Source: Didymella arachidicola (lineage: Eukaryota > Ascomycota > Dothideomycetes > Pleosporales > Didymellaceae). Taken from it: DNA of 64,000 bases. The notes under the pieces are model-generated. The model was given only the letters and a program-made list of their open reading frames with translations. It did no database searches and was not told the origin of the DNA. This document shows positions 19,785 to 31,052 of this stretch, one piece after another (positions within the stretch are counted from its first letter, which is position 1; the number at the start of each line of letters is the position of its first letter). A program made the position numbers and the translations under genes. Where the stretch lies: positions 2,046,001 through 2,110,000 of the forward strand of contig CM049990.2 of NCBI GenBank assembly GCA_016630955.3, written 5' to 3'.

Positions 19785-21480
19785 ATGCCCACTCAGTATC
19801 CATTCGACTATGCTATCGGACTGTTCTCAGCTTTTCTCATACTGCTTAGGTTTCTGACCTTCTTCCGCATTCTCTACGCCGAGTGAGCATCTTTCGACTT
19901 GATCAACGGGCGAAAGACTTCAGAATTGTCTGGTCGCCAATCCAAAGTCAGGTTTCTGAAGAACGCTTTCAGTATCATATCATATCATCTGGAAAAGGTT
20001 CCATGTTAGCTATTCATAGTGCTGGCCAATATTGGTGACGTGTATGCCCAGCAAGTTCGGAACTACGCAGCTTCACAAAAGCTATGTATGAAGTGTGCTA
20101 CGTCTCCAAACTTCATTCACAATTATTTTGACAAGATCTTAGTGGCTATATGCTCACTTATCGGGTATGGAAGATTTCGGGGCAGGGTCAGACGAAACGC
20201 AGCTTATGAGGTTGATTGCAAGACATCAATTGATTCATCAGCTGAGAAAGGTAACCGAGACTGTATCGGACGAATATGTAGCAGCGGTTCAAGATATCTA
20301 CATGGATGAGTTAGGTGAGACGCCAGAATGCCCGGTTGTACATCTTTGAACAAGAAAGGCTAAATCTAGTGCAGAGTGATACCAAGTAACTGTTCGAGAG
20401 CCAAACTTACCGTTGATGGCTCGAATTACATCCCGAGTGTTTCTCGGCGAGGAACTATGCCGTGACACATTTCGGTCGAGAATAACAACCATATATTCAG
20501 TTGTCGCTCTCCGAGCAGTAGACGAACTGAGGTATTGGTCGACGCTACTCTATCCAGCAATTTTGGTGATCTTACTCAATTGCAAGGCTACTCGTGGCCT
20601 TGTCAAAGCATCGCGGGAAGTCATCGAGCCAGTGCTTCAGAAGAGACACATAGTAAATATACAGGCAGCTGAACTGGGCCACATAGTTGAGTAGAATGAT
20701 GCGATTAATTGGCTGGAAGATCTCGCCAAGAAAAGTCTTTCCGGTATGATCTAGATTGCGCTCAACTGTATTGTTAACAGCAGCATTATAAAGCACTACA
20801 GACCCCTTCACACAAGTCATTTTGGACCCTGCCCAGAATTTCTCAGCCTCTACGCGATGAGATCTCCACGGTGCTTGAGATTGGGCGATAGACGAAGGAC
20901 TCCCCGTAAAACCTCAAATTAGTAGACAGTATCCAATAAGAGAGCCAGCGCTTGAAGCTCATTGCTATTAGTATGTAGCCAGCGTTGATTCTGAGTCAAG
21001 AAGCTCCTAACACCTTTTGGCTTACATCCGACGCTACACTAAACAAGAAGTCACCCAAATCACAGTGTTAGAATCCCCAGGGATTGCCTAATACTAGTTT
21101 CCGCCCATCAACATTGGGGCAAAAAGATCTACAAGGACGCTTATTCTTCTCAGAGGGACTGATTCTTCAAGATGAGCAAACAACCATGTTTTAAAGATAA
21201 GGCCCAGTCTATCAATTCAACAGTCAACTACATAGGATTGAACTTTAGGTTGCACACCTGTCCAGGCCAATTTCTTGCTTCCAAAGAGATCAAAATCGCT
21301 TTGGCGCACATACTCATGATCATCGATATACTCCTAGTTTCTGGATGTGATGTAAGCCCACGGCAGCACGGGTTTAGCTTGCTGGCAAGTCCAATAGCAA
21401 TAATTGAATTCAGGAAGCTTACTAGCGCCCAAGATGTGTCACTTATGGAAGAATGTTGGCTTGCGATGCATTTACTTTAG
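19785..21480 (+). pseudogene. decayed cytochrome P450
   Basis: Fragments in three plus-strand frames line up in the order of a fungal P450. They are: an N-terminal membrane anchor at 19785-19886 (MPTQYPFDYAIGLFSAFLIL, then a stop); LINGRKTSELSGRQSKVRFL and FIVLANIGDVYAQ (about 19900-20050); VSDEYVAAVQDIYMDELG (about 20255-20340); ARITSRVFLGEELCRD and KASREVIEPVLQKR (20416-20650); YNDAINWLEDLAKK (about 20692-20735); and the haem region LHTCPGQFLASKEIKIALAH with Cys codon 21259-21261. The Phe and Gly residues before the Cys are lost. Many stops (TGA, TAG) and shifts separate the parts. The closest style is the ent-kaurene-oxidase-like class of fungal P450s used in specialised metabolism; that assignment is from memory of the family pattern. 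Confidence 0.8.
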
Positions 21481-22422
21481 TCACACAGTCGTTCCGCTCC
21501 ACCGTTGTGCTTGTCGTATTGCTTAGCAAATATTTTGAAAGGGACTGTTTCAATATGTTAATATCCCAAATACTCCCAGGACGGCATCATCTAACCTGCC
21601 GCTCACATAGGAAAGCTTCCGTCTTCAGATCACGAGCGCGTCGACGACAGCAGTCCGCAGTCCGTAGCTACCGCTTCATCCAGCGATCTCTTGCTGTGCT
21701 CCATATCGCCTTGGGCAGCATTTGAGTCAAATAGTCTGTTACTATTCTATTGTTCGTCAACAGGCGACAGAATGTCTCTCTCAATATCCCCTGTGCCTGC
21801 AGAAGGCCTGGATCTCTGGGAAAACACCACTTTCACGCGTGAAATTCCCAACTGAACCCGACTGCCTATTAAAAAGCTCACAACCAACTGTTGAATCGTG
21901 GGATTGTCCTTGGCTTGGCATAGCACACCCTTCCATTGGTGTCGATAGGTGCGGTGCGGCTTGAGATATTCATCCTTGTGGATGCGCTTGTAGAGTAAAC
22001 GCAGCAGGTACTGCAGGATTCAATAGTCCTACACATCATTCCTGATGCTTGATACGAGTCTAAAATATGTGTGGAGCTGGCCTGCTTACAAAGGTGATTA
22101 GATAGCGGCTCGACAACGGACAGTCGAAGGTTTAAATTTGCTCAAGACTAACCAGAAAAATTTAGAGCTTCTGGGAGCCAAATCGCACAGATAAGATTAC
22201 TATTTGTCTTCAAAGAGAATCTCAAGATTCAACTGTCTCACATGCAGTAGGAGAGTGGCAAGGTGCGCTACACTCACTTTGCGCTTGTTATGAACCAGCA
22301 TTCCTGAGCGCATCGTGACACCATACCGGAACGTGATCTCGACGCGTCGTGGGTTATTTATTCTTTGAAGCTCTCATAAACCCACGTTCTTTCTGCTCAG
22401 CGCAGTAACCAGGATCTCCATC

Positions 22423-25400
22423 ATGTTTCGGTACACTCCACTTGGCAAGCTGGCCTCACATCTGATCGCTGCTTTGATTTGTTGTTGCTTACTCCTTGAG
22501 CCTGTGCAGTGCCTGCCTGCGAAACGCGGCTTCTCTCATCTAGAGGCGCGAGCAATAATCTTAGTAAGTAATAACAATAACAATAACAAACGAGCGTAAG
22601 GATTCGCGGCTGATGGCTGTAATCCTCGAAGCTTGAGCTACTTCATAAGAGACGACAAATCTCCAATCGCACCTGTTCTTGAGAAAGGTTTATGGTGAAG
22701 CATCGACTGACTTTCGTAAAGCCACCAACGAACTCTTCGGTCCCTGGGTTCGCGTACGTGGGATGTCTCACCGACTCGCAGCCAACCAACCTCGTCTTAC
22801 CAAGCACAACTCCAAGATATCTTCTTAACGGCATCTCGTACACATCTACGACGAGCTTGACATGGGCTACATGTGGATCATTTTGCTCCAGTTATCAGTA
22901 TGCTAGCATCTCTTCTGGAGCAATATGCAGATGTGGGAACTCTTTCAGCTTCTCTCCCAGCCTTTCCCTAGACGCTTCATGTCAGTTTCAGTGTTCTGGG
23001 AATAGTTTGCAAGCGTGCGGTGGAAGCGGGCGGTCCACAGTCTTATTAAACTTGAGTTTTGGAAGTAGCGTCTCACCGGCAGGTCCATCGACATCCACAT
23101 CAGCGGCGACACTTCCACAGGCGACCAACCTGCAGCAGCCATCGTCATTCGTGTCCTTGGCTTCGATTGGTTCACGTACTTTGTTGTCAACTGTGGCTGC
23201 CTCCTCAATTCAGCTTCCCACAGCGATCCAATTAGGACCCATGTCTCAAAATCTGGCTGCGCCAGTATTGGGCACAAGCAGTCTGGCCCCAGCCTTAGCA
23301 CTTCCTACATCTGTCCAACTCGCTACAGCTTTGCCAAGTACATCTTCGACCCGGTCGACAGTCGATGTGGCTTCCGCGGTCGATGTTCCCGCTGTTTCAA
23401 ACCAGCTTTTTCCAGTGCAGTCCGCAACCGCACTGTCTACAGCCATATTTCCGGCGCTCGTGCCTGTTGCTATAGTATCGTCATTCGCTCAGGGACCGAC
23501 TCTGCCGCTTGCAACCTTTCAGATCCCAACTCCAACGCCTAGTTCAACAACTCCCACGATATCGCCCGCGCAAATCAATCTCCCATTGGTGGTCGCTCCA
23601 CCCGTAGCCTCCTTGTCAACGCCCCAGCCTGCTGCCCTGTCACCAAATCTCATCGGTCAACTGGCACCAATTACATTGGCGACTCCCTCTCCTCTTGTCC
23701 TGGCGACTCCCTCTCCTCTTGTCCTGGCAACTCCCTCTTCACTTCTGGCGGTGATGCCATCAGTGCAACTTTTAACTCTGAGCCTGCCTGCACTAATTCT
23801 CCTGGCGACTCCCTCGCCACTTCTGGCAACTCCATCTCCCCTTATCCTGGCAACTCCCTCTCCCCTTATCCTGGCGACTCCCTCGCCACTTCTGGCAACT
23901 CCATCTCCCCTTATCCTGGCAACTCCCTCTCCCCTTATCCTGGCGACTCCCTCGCCACTTCTGGCAACTCCATCTCCCCTTATCCTGGCAACTCCCTCTC
24001 CCCTTATCCTGGCGACTCCCTCGCCACTTCTGGCAACTCCATCTCCCCTTATCCTGGCAACTCCCTCTCCCCTTATCCTGGCGACTCCCTCGCCACTTCT
24101 GGCAACTCCATCTCCCCTTATCCTGGCAACTCCATCTCCCCTTATCCTGGCGACTCCCTCGCCACTTCTGGCAACTCCATCTCCCCTTATCCTGGCAACT
24201 CCATCTCCCCTTATCCTGGCAACTCCCTCTCCCCTTATCCTGGCAACTCCATCTCCCCTTATCCTGGCAACTCCCTCGCCACTTCTGGCAACCCCCTCTC
24301 AACTTCTGGCGGTGATACCATCAGTGCAACTTTCCGCTCCGAACCTGCCTGCACCAATTATCCTGGCAACTCCTTCTCCACTTCTAGCGGTCATACCATC
24401 AGTGCAACTTTCGACGCCGAGCCTGCCTGCACTAATCTCCAGCCTATCAGCTAGCGGTGCCCTTGCCCCTACGGCACTTCTAGGATTGTCCTCTCCACCA
24501 TCCCCTGCGGTTATCTCCAGTTCCATTGCTCTTGGTCTATTGCCAATCAACAGCCCAACGCCGACTCTTACGCCGTCCGCTTTGTTTGGAACAGATCTCA
24601 TCAACGGCCCCGCGTTGCCTCCTCTAGCAGGAGCGATCACAGCGAGCTCTGCTCCCCTTCTCAACGTACCTTTGGTCACAGGCATCCCCTTGGTAGGCAC
24701 CTCATCGCTGTTACAAGTGGAAATTCCAACAGAGTCGTCTTCAAGTGTTGTTGCGGTCGGACCTGCGCCTGTAGGCTCGTTACCGCCGGTAGCGCCCCTC
24801 TTACAATTGCCAGCAAATCCTGCCCCACCATCATTAGCACTACCATCTGAAATTGTTGCGCTGTTGACAGCTGCCCTGCCTCCGCTCGTAGCACCGTCGT
24901 TCGTTGTAGCTCCGCTTCCACTATCCACACCGGATTCACTGCTACCCGCAATGTCACAGCTTCAGAACATACCGCTTACGCCTGCATTCGCACTTCCGAC
25001 CTCGAATTCGCTAGTCGTGGGCAATGTACCTCAAATTATTGCACCGGCTGTCTCGTCCATAGGGTCCGTTTTGCCGTGGTGGGTCGTCACTGAATCCTTG
25101 GAGCCTCATGGTCTTCCTCCGCCACCTATCTTTGCAACGCCGCCCCCGCTGGCGCTACCGGTGGTTCCAGCCGTGGGAGAGCCTATCGTTCCTACACTCC
25201 CAATCCCCAGTCCTCTCCCTGTATTGACGTCCACGAATCCCGTTCTCGGGGGTATACCAGCGGAATCCGTAGTGCCTCAAGTCATCGAGTCGGGTACGGT
25301 CATTGACAAAGTGTTTACGTGGTCCCTCTATGCAGACGGAAGCGCACAGGTCAACGGCACCGTCCTCTCCCCTCAGACAGGCCGCATACAAGCCTACTTG

Positions 25401-25532
25401 TCAGACGGGACGCGTATCGGTATGGACAGCGCTGGGCTGTATATTGGTTGGGAGCATCGGGTGCCGTACCCGCTGGAGTTCCTGCAGATAATACGGGGCT
25501 TTCTTTTGCCTCCTCCACAGATATTCTTGTAG
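22423..25532 (+). CDS. secreted WSC-domain protein with Pro/Leu-rich repeats
   Basis: Exon 1 (22423-22563) encodes a signal peptide and possible KR processing site (MFRYTPLGKLASHLIAALI ... LPAKRGFSHLEAR). A 158-bp intron (GTAAGT...AAAG) leads to exon 2 (22722-25532), for 983 residues. Residues about 50-140 form a WSC domain: GFAYVGCLTDSQ, TWATCGSFCSSYQYASI, CRCGNSF, CQFQCSGNSLQACGG, with the usual eight cysteines. WSC domains bind glycans and occur in wall stress sensors. What follows is some 700 residues of low-complexity Pro/Ser/Thr/Leu/Ala sequence, including the ATPSPLIL minisatellite array, then a short C-terminal module (FTWSLYADGSAQVNGTVLS...). There is no clear transmembrane segment or GPI signal, so it is probably wall-associated or secreted rather than a true Wsc sensor. 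Confidence 0.8.
23805..24297 (+). repeat. 69-bp coding minisatellite
   Basis: CTCGCCACTTCTGGCAACT recurs at 23813, 23882, 23951, 24020, 24089 and 24158, exactly 69 bp apart, and once more at 24275 after a partly duplicated unit. Each 69-bp unit encodes 23 residues: ATPSPLL followed by two copies of ATPSPLIL. The repeats are nearly identical at DNA level, which points to recent expansion by slippage or unequal exchange. More diverged units flank the array at about 23680-23740 and 24300-24440. Confidence 0.93.
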
Positions 25533-26260
25533 AATAAGGCGGCTTGACAAGTTGTTATTATTAATGCTTATTTGTAACGTTCAACTTAATCGTGCAACTC
25601 AAGTCACAAAGTGCTGCCAAATTGCCGCGGTACCCATCGTAGCTGTCGTGTCCACCAAGGTTTTGGTCTTGGTCTTGGTCTTGCTCCTTCACCCTAACCA
25701 TACCTTGCAATTATCTGCGGATTATAAAAAGTCCCTAGTTGTGACGACACACATGTCGCTCGACAAGGAATTGCTCGCATTGCCTGTGCTGGCAAATGTC
25801 AAGGGTTCACGTCCAGTGTGATGGTGATTTGCTCGGTCCGATAGCCACGAACGTGTCCAGTGGCATTTTTTCGCAGGCGTCGTTTTGGGAGCCGAACAAT
25901 GGTTGCACAAGAGTTCGCTGAGGCTTCATTCTTGATAAGACTGTCATGTCCGATACTGACGCGAGGTAGGATGCTGGGATACAGCAAGGGGGCAACGTCA
26001 CGACGCAGAGGTTCACAGCTGGTGCTAGGGCGTCTCTAGCGTGACATGGATCGGGAAGGCGCGCTCGTTTATATGCCTTGCAACCATACCCGGGGAAAGC
26101 GTGCCGTATCAATAGTGTTGATGTTGTAGTATCAGAAAGATTCATTCCTGCGTTGACTGAATGGCACGCACCACAACAATTGCGCCACGACTCCGCGAGA
26201 TTCCGTCTGGTTTTCGGTATAAACATCTAAGCGCGCATGTCTACAGACAAATTCCCCAAG
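25533..26260. other. intergenic, nothing seen
   Basis: This 728-bp gap lies between convergent surface-protein genes. The only structure noted is a short TTGGTC tandem near 25663-25682. No open frame is protein-like. Confidence 0.5.
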
Positions 26261-27745
26261 CTACGTACCAGAGCGCATATTCGCGTCGCTCCATCGCTGC
26301 TGCACGTACTGCTCCTGACCTGATGTCGACACACCCTCACCGTGTTGCTGCGGCTTCGACCACTCCCCATTCTGCGCTGCGGGAGACGTTCCATACACTG
26401 ACTGCGCAGATTGCGTACCTTCCATCTCCACCGGCACTGGAGACCAGATCTCGCTGGGGCGTCCCGAGCTGAAATGGTAGCCCTGGGAGTCAGGACTGGC
26501 GCCCCGTAACCTGGGATCCGGAGGTTGGCTTGTTGAGTAGTATGATACAGTGGCGGTCTTTGGCGAGTAGGCCGACGGCGGTTGCGTTGAGCTAGCGCCA
26601 AAGTCGTGTTGATTCCAAGCTGGTGTGGGAGCTGGCTCTGCCGCTGCTGCAGGAGCTCCGCGCTTTCGGCGGAAGTAGAAGAGGGCTATGATGGCGATCA
26701 GAAGAACTGCGGCGCCGCCAATTGCGATTCCTGCAATGGCACCTGTACTCAGCTTATCTGGATTTACAGGTGCTGTACTTGACACAGGTGCTGTACTTGA
26801 CGTAGGCGCTGCAGCCTTGCCGGAGTCAGTCGGTGCTGCCGTTAATGTGGCTACAGACGTCACCGTAGTCGGATTGCTGTTGGTCGTTCCCGAAGCTGTG
26901 AGGTTGACATACGCAGCGCAGTCGCTGACGGGTACCGCAAGTGGACATGTTGGATTTTGACACAGGCTCATGAGCTGCGGCGGGTTTGCAGGGTTCGAGG
27001 AAACGCCGGGTGCGCAGCGGACGTTGAATCGGCTGTTCATATTCGAACGAAAGGTATCAGCATCTTGAGCCGAAGCGCCAAAGTGAATCGAGGCCAAGGA
27101 TAGCTGGTTTATGAAGTAACCCAACTGATGGTGTTCGAGGTCCATGAACTTGTGAGCGTACGCAAGGCTGACTGGTCCATTCGTTTTGGGCAGAGGAGCT
27201 GGCGGCAAGGTACAGCCGAACGATCGAGCGAAGCCGACAAAGAAGTTGCTGAAGAGATGACTGTGTGTGCTGGTCAGTACGGCACATCCGTCGAAGCAGC
27301 CAGTGTGAGGCATCACATACTACTGGTTCTTATCTTCATCCAGATTCAAGGTTTGTGGATTTCCTGAAAGGAATGCAGCGAGCGGCGCTGCTCCACCGTC
27401 GTCCAGCCAGTTCACGCCTATCGCTGCGTTGTTCACGTTTGTGGACTTTCTGGACCCGTTGAAATACTGCAGCAAATCGATGTCGATGTCATTGTATTTC
27501 CCAGGTCGTAATATACCGGTCAGCTCGGAAGAAACGTTGTTCAGCGTCGAACCTCCCTCGAAAGCGAGGCAGACAACGTTTTGGATCCATTTGAGTTGGG
27601 TGGCGCTACTGTTTTCCCTATACTGTGCTTGCGCATAGTAGTCGCAGAAGGATGCATTGGTTGGTCGTTGCGAGAGTACGAATCTGAACAGAGATGAAAA
27701 GCAAACGAAGAAGATGGCGATTTGACGTCTCGACGAAGCGACCAT
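26261..27745 (-). CDS. single-pass membrane protein with secreted ectodomain, fungal family of unknown function
   Basis: Exons 27745-27321 and 27248-26261 are joined across a 72-bp intron (GTATGT...TTCAG) and encode 470 residues. The intron removes an in-frame TAG. There is a signal peptide (IAIFFVCFSSLFRFVLS), then an ectodomain of about 230 residues with repeated cysteines and family-like phrases: WIQNVVCLAFEGG, GVNWLDDGGAAPLAAFLSG, NFFVGFARSFGCTLP, AHKFMDLEHHQLGYFINQ, FNVRCAPG, NPTCPLA. A Thr/Ser/Pro stalk leads to one transmembrane helix with a Gly-rich start (GAIAGIAIGGAAVLLIAII) and a basic stop-transfer FRRKRG. The cytoplasmic tail is Pro/Ser/Gln-rich with many Tyr residues. The layout is like Wsc/Mid2-type sensors but the ectodomain is a different, uncharacterised family. 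Confidence 0.75.
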
Positions 27746-29029
27746 GCTGAAGGATGAAGGCTACAGCCTGGTGAGCAGTCGACGAAACCCTTCAGTCAGG
27801 GTGCTGCTCAGATTAACACATTGCCCAAGGGTTTGGGCGTACATCCTCCAAGCCATAGCCTGATCGTAGCGAATCTAAGTTGGTCTGGATGTTGGAGGCG
27901 TTGGTCGAGTTCTTTGTTTCGACAAATGCGGATCCATTTCGCCTGCTGTTCAGCACGCCCACAGACCCAAGCTTGAATTGACTAGCAACGATGATCGCGC
28001 CGTCCAATGAAAACTAGTTTCAGGGCAAGTTCTTACTACATGCGGGCTGTGGTGGACGCTTGATATGTCGGGGCTGAAAGGTTCGTCTTGGCAGTATTGG
28101 TTTTCGCTTGTCTTTTGCGTGCAGCCCGCCAATCATACCGCGCCTGTAGGTCAACCGAGAAGCAGGGTGCACAGCTTCACGTGGCACTTGCTGTCATCTT
28201 ATCGACCCGCACTGAGCCTTTTACGGGGAGAAGGTCATGTGGGCAATATTAGGTCGCCGGTAAGAAAGCTATCAAAGCAACGCTTGCAGGATCTTGGACC
28301 CTAACAGCCTTGCCAGTATCTCCTTGTGAAGCATGCTTGGTCGCATGGCAGCACTGGGTGTCGTGCAATGTGGACATAACTCCCGTCGACAATTCTCAGT
28401 CCAGAATCCAGGCGTGAAGTCATGAAAAGCGCCTGCTAGCACCTTGATGACCTCGATGGCTTCTTCAGCCTGACACATCGAGGCGTACACACGACCTCGC
28501 AGTCGTGGAGTCATGGTCAGCAGCTGCCGTACGAGTTTCTACTCGCCCATTGAGCTTTAGGAAGGGCAACAATGTTGCAGTCCAGAACTGCGTCAAGCCG
28601 CCTACGATTGAGTACACCACGACGTCTGTGGCTCGACAGCATGTTCACCGTAGCGTCGAGTAATCTCAGAGCCTCGAGCAGTGCGACAGAATTTGATTAC
28701 TCACAGGCGACTCGACCGTGCCCTATGTACATGAGTACTTCAGCAAGGCAAGAGCGCTTGATCTACCACTGCCCCTCAGGTGCTACACCCGTCAAATCCA
28801 GCCATACATGCTCTGCCGATTCGATTCGATTCGACTTGTTTTACGAGGATTGTGTTTTTGGCTACATGCTCGTTCTAGCATGCAAACGCGGCATGTCTCG
28901 CAGGGCTTCGAATAGTGACTTGTCGAGGGAAGAGGTGGCGTTCGAGCGAGCGAGTTCAGGGCGTGTTGGACAGCCTACATTAAATCGTCTTTTTTACCAT
29001 GTATACGCTTACCGTCTCCTCTTACCACA
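27746..29029. other. intergenic, no convincing gene
   Basis: About 1.3 kb. Open frames on both strands (for example minus 28272-28514 and plus 28572-29204) lack recognisable motifs, and the second runs antisense into the PQ-loop gene. No RNA or repeat seen. Confidence 0.45.
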
Positions 29030-29946
29030 TCACCTCCTCTCGTACGCCGGCACACTGCCCATCTCAACCCCCACACTCGGCGCTATACCCTCACCCAGCT
29101 TCTCAATCCCAAACCCATCCCTATCCGGTGGCGGACTCCTCAGCTCCTTCTCCCTGCCCACTCGACTGACTCCCTCGGGCCCGTTGCCCCAAACAAGGTA
29201 CTGAATCGCCAGCCCCGCATCGCAGGTAGCCTGGAACACACCACACGCCTTAAACGCCCACGGCACTTCGCCCTTGGCGCTCGCAAAGAAGAACCACATC
29301 TTGAACGTATCGCCAACGACCCAATTCGCAATGACGCTCGGCCGGAACCCCTTGCAGCCGCGCCGCTGCCAGTTCGCAAGCAGCTGCGGCAGCGGCAGGG
29401 TGGCCTCGATGGCCAGCGCGACCGCGCCGAGGAAATCCGTGTACGGGATGAACAGCCGCGTGGGGCTTAGCAGTAGATGCAGCACGAGCAGCACGCCGGC
29501 GAAGTAGGTGATGAATGTCCAGTACGGACGCGTGCTGCGCCACTGCCAGAAGTCGTAGGGGCGTTTGCGGGGCGCGGGGGTGAGCGCGTGCTGGAAGGGC
29601 TGGTGCGTGTGCGCGGGCGGTGCGCGGTGTGTGAGCGCGACGTGTAGCAGGAGGATTTGGACGAAGATGGTTAGGATGGCCTGCATGAGGAGCGAGGTGC
29701 TGAAGTGCGCGCCGAACCAGTAGAAGATCCTGTCGAGAGAGTGTCAGCCAGGGAATCGCGGCAGCGCTAGGAAGAGACGCACTTGAGGATGCTGGCGACC
29801 AGCATGATCAGCGGGATGTCCAGCGAGAAGCCGGCGCTGCTGCGCGTCTTGTGGATCGCGTAGATCTGGTCGGCATAGCTGGTGACTGGGCTGGTTGCGA
29901 TGAACACAGGCGCAATGTTCTTGACGATGGCATTGAGGCCGAACAT
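29030..29946 (-). CDS. PQ-loop repeat membrane protein (SLC66/Any1-like)
   Basis: Exons 29946-29783 and 29729-29030 flank a 53-bp intron (GTGCGT...GACAG) and encode 287 residues. Two PQ-loop units are visible: the first (about residues 15-55) has SYADQIYAIHKTRSSAGFS, and the second (about 150-190) has LPLPQLLANWQRRGCKGF. Between and around them are six to seven hydrophobic helices (FSTSLLMQAILTIFVQILLL, FITYFAGVLLVLHLLL). The arrangement resembles yeast Any1 (YMR010W) and animal SLC66A2, Golgi/endosome proteins linked to phospholipid asymmetry. The last about 45 residues are a hydrophilic tail. The gene is divergent from the cyclotransferase-like gene. Confidence 0.83.
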
Positions 29947-30395
29947 GGTGTGGGCGGAGGGACGGGGGAATCCTGCGGGCCGGGGGAGTGTGTTGATGCG
30001 CGGACGCCGCGGGAGTGCCGGAAGTAGGAACGGCGGTGTTGACAGGACGACCGATGCGGACAAGCTGGGTCGTCAGGGAAGCTCTTCTGCGGCGCTCTGC
30101 TGGGCGACTGGACACGCGACACAGACGCAAAACGACGCTGTCGACACGCAAACGCAAAAAAGGAGAATCTGCATCCGCGTCACTGCGCAGCCTAAGCCGC
30201 GATCTAAGCATGGGTACCGCCTTAGCTGCCGCCGAGCTTAATTAACCTTAACTCCGTATCTCCATGCCTGCAACGCCCCACACCGTCACTCGCCCCTCCA
30301 CATGGAACATGGACCTGACCTTGCTCTACGCCCACCAGCACCGCCAACGCGCCTCCCCCTCTCGACGCCACACCAGCCCCCCAACATCCAGCGCC
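29947..30395. promoter_or_regulatory. divergent promoter region, PQ-loop / cyclotransferase
   Basis: This 449-bp gap lies between two divergent starts. A plus-strand in-frame Met at 30264 would add 44 Pro/His/Arg-rich residues to the cyclotransferase; the later Met at 30396 directly precedes the conserved FFYGTL, so I use that one. Confidence 0.5.
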
Positions 30396-31052
30396 ATGTC
30401 CCACACAGCCTTCTTCTACGGCACCCTCATGGCCCCGCCCGTCCTCCACCGCGTCATCTGGGGCACCCAGACACCGCCCACCCCGGCGCACGCATCGCTG
30501 CTCTCCATCCGCCCCGCCATCCTGCACGCCCACCAGCGCCGCCACGTCAAGGGCGCCGACTACCCCGCCGTCATACCCGCGCCAGAGTGCGAGGTCCGAG
30601 GGACGCTGGTCGACGGCCTGACAGATGGGGATATGTGGCGCCTTGACATTTTCGAGGGCGACGAGTACGAGAGAAGGGGCGTCAAGGTCAGGGTTTTGGA
30701 CAGCGAGGGTGCTGGGCAGAAGGATGGAGAGGGGGAGGAGGTTAGCGCGCAGACGTATATTTGGATTGCGGGGGAGGATAGGCTGGAGAGCGGGGAGTGG
30801 GATTTTGAGCACTTTGTCAAGGAGAAGATGGGGCGTTGGGTTGGGCGGGAGGCTGCTGATGAGGGGTTTCAGGGTAGGGCGTCGATTGATGGTAGGCCTG
30901 TGAAGGACGTTTGCTGACACGGAGCAGATGTCGATGATGCAGTCGCTGCCTTGAGCGATCCTACTGGTGGGCGAGGTGCGAACGGCGCTATATCGAGACA
31001 GCTCGAGAGTGGTGGTCAGGCTGAGGAGAAGGTGTTGGGCAGCGCTGTTTGA
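30396..31052 (+). CDS. gamma-glutamylcyclotransferase-like (AIG2-like) protein
   Basis: Exons 30396-30873 and 30928-31052 flank a 54-bp intron and encode 200 residues. The beta-barrel family hallmark FFYGTLMAPPVLHRVIWG is at residues 5-22. YPAVIPAPECEVRGTLVDGL and WRLDIFEGDEYERRGV (the region with the catalytic-type Glu) follow. Family members convert gamma-glutamyl compounds to 5-oxoproline or act as related cyclotransferases in the cytosol; plant AIG2 is the prototype name. Without the intron the frame would end after a short basic peptide; splicing instead restores DVDDAVAALSDPTGG, which looks genuine. Substrate unknown. Confidence 0.82.

Larger units (their letters stand above)
18725..22422. 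other. degraded, gene-poor region
   Basis: About 3.7 kb without an intact gene. It holds the O-methyltransferase and P450 relics and is visibly more AT-rich than its neighbours, with many TAA/TAG/TGA in all frames. From 21480 to 22422 I see nothing identifiable apart from the promoter of the WSC gene. Confidence 0.7.

Noticed and set aside
20572..20820. Minus-strand 82-codon frame in the P450 relic
   Set aside because: It is antisense to recognisable P450 fragments and has no motif of its own.
23805..24297. Regular direct repeats that could suggest a CRISPR array
   Set aside because: The units are contiguous with no unique spacers, they encode protein in frame, and the genome is eukaryotic.
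23793..24302. A 169-codon antisense frame across the minisatellite, encoding QDKGRWSC-type repeats
   Set aside because: It exists only because the 69-bp unit has no stop in that frame. It lies inside a well-supported coding exon on the other strand.
28572..29204. A 210-codon plus-strand frame
   Set aside because: No recognisable motif, Ser/Arg-rich composition, and its end runs antisense into the PQ-loop gene.
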